The notes beneath the pieces were generated by a model. The model worked only from the letters and a program-made list of their open reading frames with translations. It was not told where the DNA came from and searched no databases. The translations under genes and the position numbers were made by a program. From positions 124,001 through 188,000 of the forward strand of contig JAOVVO010000017.1 of assembly GCA_028564675.1 (NCBI GenBank): 64,000 bases of DNA, in the 5' to 3' direction. Below are positions 26,401 through 39,108 of this stretch, one piece after another (position 1 is the first letter of the stretch; each line of letters opens with the position of its first letter). This DNA comes from Onchocerca lupi. Taxonomy: Eukaryota > Nematoda > Chromadorea > Rhabditida > Onchocercidae.

Positions 26401-29400
26401 AATCAAATAGTTTAGATTGACAAAAAATGTCGAAATTACATTTGAGTTTTAGTCTTTACAATAATGTGATAAAACATTTCTTAACAATTTAAGCTGACAG
26501 TTACTATATTTTACTTTTTATGTAATAAAATGAGATAGAATTGTATTAAATTTGTATCATCTTTTCTTCGATTTTCTGACATTATATGAGAATGAAAATG
26601 CGTCTGAAAATGCATCAAATGAAAATGCAAATAAAATATAATTACCTTATAATAATTAAAATTTGCGATAAATTATTTACTTCTCTTTACTTTTATTATT
26701 ATTTTATAAATCATTTTTTCAATAATACTAAATTCAATTCCTACTGAAGTATCATATAGTTAATTTATGTAATACTTCAAGAACTAATTTGTTTTAATTA
26801 TTGTTATTTATTGTAATATTTATTAATATGTTAATGTTACTAATAATTTAATTTTTTGTATCTTTTTTTTTCTATTTTTTGCTATATGATATGAAATTTT
26901 ATTTGCTTAGGAATTTTTGAAAAAAAAAATCTTTTCAAGATATTTTTTTTATAAAAAAACAAACAAAAAAAAATTTTGAAATGATACTTAGCTAAAGTTC
27001 CGTAATGCTTAAATTTTTAAGGAAAAAAAGCTTGAAGAAGTACAAACTTTGGAGAAATCGTCACGAAAACAAAGTAAGGAAAAAGGAGAATCGAAAAGTA
27101 TGGATGATGCAAGACGACGTGCAATTGATCCGTGCAGTGCAGCTGCACTACCAAAACGTGACGATGATCCGGAAGAAGAAGATTTGTTCTTCTACACGAA
27201 AGGTATTTTAAAAAATATCACTTTAATTCAATTTAATAAAGTTGCCAAGTATCGTTTTGCATATTTAGATATTCCTGTATAGTTAACACGTAACACTTCA
27301 TTGTTAAGTTTGTCACGTTACAAGTTGAGATTTAGACAGATAATTTTGACTTATCAAACCAAATTAAATTCTTAAATTCTATGTATGAACGACATATAAA
27401 TGATTAGTTATTGCTATATTTAATTTCATGCAATTTAATAGATATTCTTATGTAGCTAGCATATCACATTTCATTGCTTTAATTGAAAAAAATAATGTAA
27501 ATTTAATCAATTTGACTTTATGATGCATAAATAAACAAATTTAACATATCATGTATTATAACGTATCGTATGTTAAATGATTAGTTATTGATTTGTTTGA
27601 TTTCTTATAATTTAGATAAAATAAATCGAAAATATGGTAATTTAATGGGTGAGAAGATATTGTTAAAGTTGGATAAAGTGCCTCATAGTGGTCTTGGCTT
27701 ATCACTTGCAAGTAATCGTGAACGTGATCGAACGATTATTTTAGTGGTTGCGGTAAAATCAACTTGTCCGTTATCTGTGAAAATTGGTGACGAATTGCTT
27801 GAGGTATATTTTATGCGGAAAAAAAAAAATTAAAAGACAATTATTGATAATATGGACGAAAAGAATAGTATAAATTAATGTAAATAAAATTTGATTCAAA
27901 AATAAAAAATCAAAATATATAAATATAAAAAGAGAAAAAGTAAAAAAATCGAAATCTTTTTAAAGATGAAGAAAAAATATTAAATGAGCTTGATTATCGA
28001 GCATTTTTAATGTACATTTATTTTTATCGAACATTCTTAAACATTGATAGGTAAATGGAAAAGTTCTCACCGGTCTATCGCATTTAAATGCTTCATCAAT
28101 AATGCGACAATGTTGTGAATATGGCATTTTGGAATTGCTATTGCTGAGAAGATTTGAAGCTTTGGTAACTCTTTTATTATTCTTTTTAGTTTTTGAATTC
28201 AAAAATTTTTTTCTGAATTGCAAAAATTTAATGAGAAGTAGTTGTATCTAATAAATGAACATCTATTAAGAAAAAGAGCTGTTTTCAAGCTATAAATGAT
28301 TATAATTCTTGAGATTAAATGCATTTCTCATAAAAGATTTTACACTTATTTTCGACATAATTTAAATTTTTGCAAAAAGCCAAAATTTTGTAATTAAAAA
28401 CAATAACCGTTTAATTAATTCTTTGAAGAAGGTATCAAAGCAGTAAAACTACTTATTTTTATAATTTTCTTGTGTTTTAAATTATATAATGATTTTTTTA
28501 ACTTTTTCTCTTTTTGCAAATCTAATTCAAAAAATGGAAATATTTGAGTTCATTAAATGATTGACTTGAAAGTACTACCATTATACTTCGATTCAACTTT
28601 TAATTTTAGCAATAGTTATTTTCTTTATAAAATAAAAATTACTTAATGAAATATTCTTCACATACTTATCATTTTTTTTTTTTTTGCAAAAAAGAGAAAA
28701 AAATAAATTGGTGAAAATTGTATGGTTTTATTTTCCAATTTAGTATATCTACTAAATTTGCAAATAATTTTTTTGAAATTTGGTTATTCTTCTGAATTCG
28801 AAAATATTGAAGAAAATTCAAAATCGATAATTAATGAAAGTTTCTTTTACGCTTCATCACAATCTATGTTAGAGAGAAGATTATTTTTAATCTCACATTA
28901 CTTATTTTTGAACATTAACATTTCAGTCATTTAGCAGGATGTTAAAATTCCCAAAAAAAAAATCTTCAGATTTTTTCTTTGAAAAATCAAAATGAAACGA
29001 ATAGTTATTACTATTTTTAAATTAAGAAATTTGATATAATACTACTACGATTTGTCATTCTCTAATTTGCTCCGGCAACGTGTGGCCGGATTTAACCAGT
29101 CTATGTAAATAAAAATGTAAATGCTCGTTTGTTCAAAATCTTAAATCTCCGAAAGTTCTCACCGCTTGCTTTAAAATTTTTAATGCAACATTACATTCGA
29201 AAACTTGCATGTTTTTATATACAGACGTTGCTGTGGCGAATATCTTATCTAAATATATTTAGTTAAGTGGAAAAGAAAAAAAAAAAAGTTGATTGGGAAA
29301 AAAGGAAAAGAGAAATTGCATATGGCTGAAAATATTTTCCGTCGAAATTTATTCGCGTATTTCGATGAAAAATATCTTTAGCCATGTGCGATTTATATTT

Positions 29401-32400
29401 CTTTCATAACTTTTTTGGGGATAAAGGACAGCAGGCGATCAATGTGATTGCAAACAATCAAATTTAGGTGTAACATGTTACATTTGTCATTAATGCATGC
29501 ATACCAGTGTCGGTCGTTCTCCAATAAATTCAAAGCTAGACATGCACTGCAGAAAGTGGCCTTGTGTAACGTCTTTAAAAATTCTCAATTGCTATAAAAA
29601 CGTTGGACCGGGCACATTTACCAAAAACATGCGAAAAACGAAGCATTCATCTTGATTGCGATGCACGGTGTACAGTCTCTCCATCATAGTGAATTGTTCC
29701 CGCCAAATGTCCTCAAAATTGATTTATGACTGAATTGAACTCTTGCTGCTGTCGAATTATGTGATTTAAAGTGAACTCAAGCTTCGAAGTACTGACTTTT
29801 TAAATCCTTCGGCTTCACCAGCATGTTGCCTTATGATTGATTGACCTCACTTTGTTTATCTGTGAATCGGAACGTTTTGGCGATTACATGTTTATTCTTA
29901 CGGCTTGTTGGTCTATGATCTTACCTTTGTTGGGAAAAAAGATCTGATAGTTTGTAATTTGGCTTATAGTCTAATTCGAATGGAGGAGATTGCTTCTTTT
30001 TGCTATTGTGACTTGGCTAAGCCAAAATAAGTGCTTTATCAGATTTATACGATATTACGCCCTTATACAATAACAAGGATTGAATGAACAACACACGATA
30101 AATATAAAAAATACTAATAGTCATTCGAATGTTCACAATTTTGTCGTACTTTTCTTTTATGATTATTCTCTTTCCGCTCTACTTCTATTGTTTCTCCTGC
30201 TTTTTCTTTCTCCTTCATTTACTTTTTTCTTTCCTTTTTTTTTTTCCTTCTGCTGAATTTTTCTCTTTCCTGCTGAACATCGCTCATGCTGTCAAAACTG
30301 TCTTCGAAGTTGCATTAGGATTGAAACTGTCGCTGATACTGATCCTGTTGATATTGCTGTTGAAAATACTGCCTCGAAGACACTGATTTTGTAGGTTGGT
30401 CGAATACACGCAACTAGTAAGAACAGAATTAAGAAAAGCTCCTTTTTTATGTGGATGATTTCTGATTTTGATATTGATAGTGGACCAGAGATTACAACAA
30501 ATTAATAATTCAAAAGATTGGATATGAGGACTAAGGATAGGATAGATAATTCTCACAAGCTTTAGTACTTGTAACATTCCTGACAGTTAACAGCTCAACA
30601 TTTTATACGATGCACATAACCTCTATTAATAGATCGAAAGATGAGAGATTCATCCATATCTCACACGAAAGCTTTGTGCAAAATATGGAAATGATTCACT
30701 TACCTGAGAAATATTACAAATACCATATATGGATAAAGGGAATAAAAAGGTAAGCAGAAATAGGAAGAAGAAGAATGAAAGGAGCAGAAAGAGATAAAAT
30801 GAAAAAAACGATAAATGAAGAGAAGGGCATGAAGGAAAGAGAGAAATATTATCAAAAAAAAGTATGTTTTTACCCGTGACAGGTGTGACATCTATATTGA
30901 AACATTCAAATTATATTAGTCTTATAGGATGAATTGCTTAAAAAAATTTCAAATGAGTCTATATCTAGAGTAATATTTAATTTCTACTTCTTTTCAAGCT
31001 GAATTTTTTTTTTTTTTTTGATTTCTTGAAAAATTTTGAAGAATTGAAATGTTAAAGATTGTTAATCCTGTTTACTATACATAATAAAATAACAAGTTCT
31101 TTATGCAGCATGCGACATTATTTGTTTATTTATGAACGAATTTATAATCTTATTTCTGCTTAGAATATTTATGCAGCTTAACTTATTACTTATATAAAAT
31201 TTCTTTAAGTCAACAAAATGAATTAATTATTTCTTTTACTATCTGTAATAAGTGTATTAAAAATGTTCATAAGAACTTATGACTTCATGTGACATGTGAC
31301 TTCCTTGTTAATTTTTGCTGAAATTTCCAAAACTCAAATGAATGATAGATTTATGTTAAAAATTTATGTTGAAAAACAACTTGTCATTTTATTTTGTTTT
31401 ATTTATGTTGGGAAACAACTTTTCCTTTTATTTTGTTTATTTATGTTGAAAAACAACTTGTCCTTTTATTATCAGGCCTGAAACATTCAATTTTATGTCT
31501 GTGCTTTATTAGGCCTAAAACATGTCATATCAATCATGTTTTGCTACACTGGGCCTAAAACATTCCATGTGCATCGAGACTGATGAACTCTAATGAGTTC
31601 AGCTTAATGAATATGAGTCAAGAAGTGGAATTAATTTGTCTCTAAATGTGTGTGTGTGTGTTATAAACAAAAAATTGGAAATAATCGAGAAATAGTACAT
31701 ATTGGAAAAATTAACAAATAGCTCTTATGAGCTGAGCTTTCTCTGGTACATTTATTCAGGTCAATTTAAGTTAAGCCTTTCTATGCATCAAGCATTATTG
31801 TCTTCACTTCATCAATTCTTATTTTTTTCTCCAATTTTTTTCTCTTCCTCTTTCTCTCTTTCTCTTTCTCACTCTTTCTTACATTCTAAGACAAAATCAA
31901 TTCAAACCATGCTTTATTTTTTTTAAAGTTCTATCTTGAAGTATGTCTATAGAAAAATGACTGCAAAAGAGGAGGAATAATATCAAATGACAAATGAGTA
32001 CTGATACCTTTTCTCTTCTCTTTGCCTTTTTAGATTAGCTTTTCAATGATACAATTGTCAGAATTTTATACTTTAAATCAAAGTTATTGATTTCAGTAAT
32101 TTTTCCGCGAATTTTAATATTTTTTGAATTAATGATAATTGACAAACATATTATCATTATCAACATCACGAAGCTTATCGTTATCATAAGTTTTATTGTT
32201 CTAATAAATGTAATTATTACTATAATTTAGCATTATCATTACCATATTACTATACAATTATTATTTTTTAATTATTGCTGTCATTTTTTTTTTTTTTTTT
32301 AGAATAATATAGTTTTGATAGAATCTTTAAATGTTTGATAGAATTTGATAGAATCTTCTTTTAAATGTTTTATTTCATTTCATTGATATAATTATTCAAT

Positions 32401-35400
32401 TTAAATTAGCATTTAAAGTTATAATATCTTCTAGCATTAAAATTTAAAGTTACAATATCTTCTAGCATTTTATTTATTATCATTTAACATTGATATTAAT
32501 TATGCTACAAGAATTGAATGAAATTAAATGCATGTATTGATATTTGAATAATTTCTACAAAATCTTTTTCACAAGGAATTATTCAAATATCAAAATGCCA
32601 CCTAGTGTTAGAAAAAAAAAATGAAAATATGAAAGTTAGTGATTTCTAAAACATATCTAATTTAGTAAAACCAAAGAAAAAAAAAGAACGAAAAATAATT
32701 CGAAAAGAGACTTTCATCGTACTATAAAATCTTATTAAACAATTTTTTTATCAAAAACGAAACATCTTTTATTATCAAAAATTAATAATATTCTTATTTT
32801 GAAGTACATTTTTCTTTTTCTTTCCTTCTTTTTTTGAATAGGAAAGAAAAAGTAAAGCAATAGAATGGAATTGTGTCGAAGGAAAATGAAACATAATGTT
32901 ACTTGCTTCTGAGAATTTCAAAATGCGATTAATCAAACATATGGTGGATTGATTCCTAAATTTTACTTCCAAGTTTTTGTTGGATTGATTCTGAAGGCTA
33001 TATTTGAACTAATTGCTGCTTAGATTTCATATCTATTCTTGACAGTTGATTTATTTTAAATTTAAGATTTTGAAATCTTGAAACTCATTATCTGTAGCAA
33101 GTACTGATTCGTGCATCGTTTCCGAAATAGTTGGATGAGGGAGGATCGTAGATTTCAAATCAAGATCTGTTACTTCTACTTGTTTTACGAGGTTAAAACT
33201 GCTAATTAACTTTCTGTTACTTCTTCTCCTAACAGGTGGGCTTCAAGAAGATCACCTGTTTTTTTTATGTGTTACTATTTTTACTAACTTCTCAGTCTCA
33301 GCGAGCGCAATGATTTATTATTTAAAATCAAAATGAAACTTTCCAATCTTTAAATCAAATCCATCTTTGATTGCTTGTTCTTCAGTTAGGCTAACACTTC
33401 TGCTATTTGCATCTTGTCGAAGGTTTCCATAATCCATACGATATTTTGCATTGGTATTAAATGTCAATTATTTCTTTTGCAAATAAATGAAATTTCAAAA
33501 TATTTGAAAGAAAAACAAACAAAACAAATAAAGAAAATGATGCAATCATTTTTTATCATAAATTATGAGAGAGAAAGAGAGAGAGAGAGAGAGGGAAAGA
33601 AAAAAAAATGATCGATAAATTTGAAATATTTTAAACAATGAAAATTTTGTAATGAATACATAGTAAAATGAAAATAAGAATATTTAAAGATTTTAACATG
33701 TTATTTTCTCTTTTCAAAATCAAATAATTAATTTTATTTCAATCTATAACGAAGTATAGCAATGACTAATGATTATTTTCTTCACTCAACCGTGCATTCT
33801 CGAATTGATTGCAAGAATTGCTATAGCTTCTTATTCTTATCAAATTTTACGTTGCAAAATTTTATTTTTGAAAATAATGAAAATAGAAGGAATTTATTAA
33901 TGCGATTTCTCAGTCCTTTACGACACTAAATCTGATCAAAATAATTTTAGATAAATTAATATTATGTATGATGAGCAGAAGTGATAAATTTCCATTTTAC
34001 ATCCTGTTTTTTTTTAATTTTTTTCTCCACTTTGCACTAACATATGCATTAAGCTTTTTTTTGTTTCACTGATTAAATAATTAATTTTACTTCTTCCAGA
34101 TATCAGATGCTATTAACTATGCAAAATTGTATATAATATCACCATCATTTTTATTATTCGTCAAATTTTCATCAAAGGATTTTTCGTTTCCAGTGAATCA
34201 GTTATTTACTCATAAAACAATAATTACATCAAAAATGGACAAAAAAAAAAAGTTTCTTTTTATTCAAAAAATTTTTTGATCAATTTTTATGATTAAATGC
34301 TTATCTATGGAATATTGCTTTTGAAGTCTTTCTCTGAAACACTATCATTTAAATCGTTTGGAGGATGCTATTCTGTGGCTAAATTGAGAATTCTCGTAAA
34401 TCCTTCATTTTAACGAATCGCATGTCTGTTTCGTGAGATGACTGATGTCAGAATAGGACGAAAAAATAAGTTTAGCAGCCTAGTAAAGCCTTATTTGTTT
34501 CCTTTTTTTTTTTTTTTTTCTCATTGTCTCAGTTAATTTTTGATAAATTTTTCATTGATTAAAAAAAGAATGAGGCATTCAGTAAGTATGCAAGTTTTCT
34601 TATTAAAAATTGATATAAATTAAATAATCGAGAAGAATAAATTGTAAAATTTTTGCCATAATAATGTTAACATAGATACAAGAATTCATATTAATACATA
34701 CGCAATTAAGTCTTATTGTTATAACAATAAGCACATAATAAAATTTGATATTTTTGCTTATTATTATCATTAAATCTTATAACATTAATAAATATGCCGA
34801 ATATATAATAAAAATCTTTGGTTTCGCAAGATTAGCGAAAAAAAAAAAATTTGGCCTCATTCTTTGGACAAGCAAAAATGAAACGAAAGAGAAATAATCA
34901 TATTAATGAAGAAATTTTTTTAAAGTAAAATAATAAATTATATGCAGGCAATTGTTTTGGAATCAAATGGAAGTAATACAGTTGGAAACGAATCACAAAT
35001 GAGTAATAATAGTGAAACAAATGTGCAACATCCTGTTGAAGGTGATTTAAAATTTTTTAAATCATTTTTTTGGGACTTTTTTTCTTTTCTGAATTCATTT
35101 AAAATATTTTGAAATGCTATTAAAAATTTATAGATATCATTGGTTTTTTTTTTTTTTACTTTTTACAACTAACTAATAATATTTTTTTTCTTTCATTATT
35201 AAGTTTCTTCATCAATTTATCGCATATTACTTTGCATTGAGAAAACTTTTTAATAAGAAATTTGAAACTTACAGATGAAAACATATAACTTGTGAATATG
35301 TGACATTATCAATATTATAGCATATCCGATTTCAAAACATGTGAATTTGACAATATTTTCAATTTTTAAAAAAAGCATCTGTTTTCAACCAGAAAGAAAA

Positions 35401-38400
35401 AAAAAAACTTTTAAAAAAAAAATTTTTTTTTTTTTCGAAAATAGACGCTTTATTGTAGATGTGAAGGAAAATTCATCGCGTCAAAATGAATCAGTTGCTG
35501 GTATTGAACCTGGATGTGAAACTCTTATTGAAATTGATAAAGTTGGCAAGGTATATGAGTTTGATTTATATGTAATTTGAAATTTCAGAGAATATTTGCT
35601 TAGCACTTTCACCCTTCTCCTTGATAACATACATACATAATCATAATCATGAAAATGAATGAATGGAATAATCATATATCAAATACTCAGCTGAAATTAT
35701 TATCAATGATTCAAAAAAGTTATTGCTTGAGTTAGTACTATCACAGTGCTAAAATTGGATTTTAAACTTTAACATTTATCAATTTAATAATTATAATGTT
35801 AGCTTTAGCATTTTTGGTTTAGCTGGAAAATAGATCTTAAAAAATATTAAAAATATGAAATTGCAACTATTATCGATAATTCTTTCCTTTTTGCCTGGTA
35901 GAATTTCTGGCATATTTTAAATTGATTGATTATTTATTGAAATCTTAAATAATAATAATAAAAAGCATTTTTTTTTTTTTTTTTTTTGGAATATATGATG
36001 CAAAATTTTATATTGCTTCAAAATTTAGGGTTTGGGATTGAGCATTGTTGGTGGTTCGGATACGGTACTTGGTACAGTCGTTATTCATGAAGTATATCCA
36101 GATGGTGCTGCAGCAATTGATGGTCGCTTGAAACCTGGTGATCAAGTACTTGAGGTATAAGTGTTTTGTTTTGTTATTTTTTTTTTTTTAATTATGACAA
36201 TTAAATTAATTTAATACCAAATGATAGAAAAAATTATTGGAGCAGAAAATTTAAATTTAAAAACAAAACAAGTAGATTGCCCATTTATGGTTTATAGAAA
36301 TGTGTGTTTTGCAGTCTTCAGTGATAACTTCATAAGTTCAAAGGTTAACAAATGGATTATTTATGGCCACATTTATTAAATTTGCTACTAAATTTAGGTA
36401 AATGGAATATCGCTGCGTGGCGTAAGCCATGAACAAGCCATTTCACTGCTCAGGAGAACACCAGCTAAGGTTTGTTTTAATCTGAAAATTCAATCGCTTT
36501 CTTCTCTTTTTTTTTTTCGCTTATTTTACATAACGAAAATTGAAAAGAAAAACTGAAAATGTATTTATATGAATGAATCGATGAACAGGGTCAAAGTTCA
36601 ACCTGTTCCATGTTGATTATCAGCTGTCTGTTAGAAAATTGTGAAAACATGTGCTAAATGAAGTTTGATAAAACTAATTTTCAAACTAATATATTTGACT
36701 CTATCATTCATTAGATCTTTGATGATTTCAATAAAATAAGTGATATGAATTTTTTATAATTATTAACAATTAAGTATAGAAGTTCTCGGAAAAGTAATTT
36801 CGCAAGAAAAAAAAGAGTAAATGACAATGACCTGAATTTGACATTCAATTATTATCAATAAAATTAATCAAAAAAAAAAAAAATATCAAGTAAGCAAATC
36901 AAATTCAGGTTTCTTTATTGATCTATCGTGATGTGAATCTGCAATTATCACTTTTGGATCCGACACAAATTTACAACATTTTCGAAATGGAGCTTACCAA
37001 AAAGCCAGGTCGAGGGCTTGGACTTAGTATTGTAGGTAGAAAAAATGAGCCTGGTGTTTATGTTTCGGAAGTGGTCAAAGGTGGCTCTGCTGATGCTGAT
37101 GGACGCTTAATTCAAGGCGATCAGGTTGTTATCAATTTCAGTTTCAAATTTTTTTTCAAAATTTCCCATTAATTAATTATTACTTTGAAGTGCTTAACAA
37201 AAAATTTGAAAATTTTTGCAATTATTCAATTTTCATATTTTAAAATTAATTAATTTTAAAATGGAACCCCAGACTAATTTGCAAAAATTCTCATCTTTTC
37301 TCATTTATATTCAATCTTCGCTTATGGATATTTCGATGATTCATTTATTCAATTTGACAAAATTTTATGAATTATTTAAAATTTACTGGTATTTTCTTTC
37401 AGATACTAGCTGTTAATGGCCAAGATGTAACAAATGCAATGCAAGAAGATGTAGCAACAAAATTAAAAGTATTTAATTTCTAATTAAAGAAAATTTACAA
37501 ACTATTAGTAAATTAATTTGTTATAGCAAGAGTTATGATAATTTTAAGCTAGAAATAATTAATAATATCAATTAATTTGCTGTAGTAATTTATAATAGAA
37601 GAAATAGACATGAACAATAAAATAGAATGTTGGCTTTATAAAAATCTTGGCTCGAGTTATTCTAGGCTTGTACTGGTCGTGTTATCCTGAAAGTAGGTCG
37701 TTGGAAATTGACTGAAGCGGCAAACAAAAAGCATACTACAACAGGAGGTGCTTTATTCAATAGTGAGCAACAACATTCTGGTGGAACTACTGAAAAATTG
37801 AAAATGATAAAAACTCCTGAAATTAAAATATTTGCACCAAATAGTGGTCAGTAATTTCTCAATTCATGTCTGTTTAAAATTTTTCATTTAATTTTACAAA
37901 TGAGCAATGAGTTAAAATTAGAATAATATCGAGACTATGTGAATAAAATTAAAAAAAAAAAAAAACGGAAGTTAAACTAATTTTATTTTTCTTTTTCTAA
38001 TGGTTTTTGTTTTTATCGAAATATCCAAAAAAAAAAAAAAAAAGAAAAAAACTGAAAAAAATTTTATTTTATTTTGAAATTTTAATAACACATATTCAAT
38101 AATAATGAAAAAAAAAATTATTATACATAATAATTTAATTTATTTCTCATCTTTATTATATTTGTCTTTTAGTTTCAAATAAAAAAATAAAATATTGAAA
38201 TTTTGGAAATAATAAAAAAAAATTTATTTAAAAATGAAATTTTACTCCATTCATTTAACATTGATCATGTATTTTTGTCGAAAATTTTGAAATTATTGCA
38301 AATTTCAGACAATGATTCCATTCCGATAATACCAGATGATCAGCCTCTTCCAATATCGATGTCCATTTCAAAATCGCCATTATCTAAAAATGAGGAAAAT

Positions 38401-39075
38401 CAGCTATCACAAGTTGCACAAGTAGATTTATCACCAGTAATGGAAGAATCAAGTATCGAAGCGGATCAGGTTCAATTGAAATTTCTAAAATTCCTCAACT
38501 AATGTTACAATCATTTAAAAATTAATCAATTAAATTAATGTTTTTCATTTTCCAATCATTGATAGCATAAGTTTATGGTTAATTATTTTATGTTTCTCTT
38601 GTGAATTATTTTCGGTGATTTCTTTCCAAATTTTTTTTTTTTTTTTTTTAGAAATCATCAGTTGCTGATGAAGAAAATTCATCAGCGGCAAATTCGGATC
38701 AAAATAACGAAAAAATTGAACTGATCAGAGAGTTGAAAGAAGAGAATAGCGATTCGTTGCTAGTACTGCTAAACAAAATTCCGGATCAGCAATTAGGCAT
38801 GGGAATCGGTAAACGTTCACGTGGTATTTTGGTTACTTCATTACAACCTGGAAGTATTGCAGCCGAAAAGTTGAAAGTTGGCGATCGTCTAATGGCAGTT
38901 AACGGAGTTGCAATTACCGATCAGGTTTAGTGCATATAAGATTTTTGCCTTCTTATATTATATATTTTTCCAGTTTCTACTTAGTTTCTAATTTTTTTAA
39001 TTTCGAAAAAATATTGATTTTTTTGAAGGAATTTTAAAATTTTGCCTAATTTTAGGAATTTAATTTGGAATAATC

Positions 39076-39108
<33 letters not shown>

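Larger units (their letters stand above)
28165..34947 (+). other. 6.8 kb mpz-1 intron
   Basis: The largest intron of the window. It contains the Helitron relic and its hairpins (29071-29720), tandem repeats (31362-31570), a short direct repeat (32409-32470), a perfect 17-bp inverted repeat (32537-32593) and a GAGA microsatellite (33568-33592). 29480-30400 is less AT-rich than the rest. I see no exon that could be spliced in phase and no convincing nested gene. Confidence 0.75.
27616..35041 (+). other. PDZ domain 6 of the mpz-1 gene (interrupted by the 6.8 kb intron)
   Basis: Encoded by 27616-27803, 28051-28164 and 34948-35041, residues about 1197-1295. The loop is GLGLSLAS in HSGLGLSLAS. The middle (RTIILVVAVKSTCPLSVKIGDE) lacks the usual Ala-Asp-Gly run, so the domain is somewhat divergent. 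A phase-0 intron falls at LLE|VNG. The last strand continues across the large intron into 34948-35041. Confidence 0.82.

Noticed and set aside
30129..30891. Hydrophobic ORFs on both strands, one resembling a signal peptide
   Set aside because: They derive from pyrimidine-rich tracts inside an intron and show no conserved motif.
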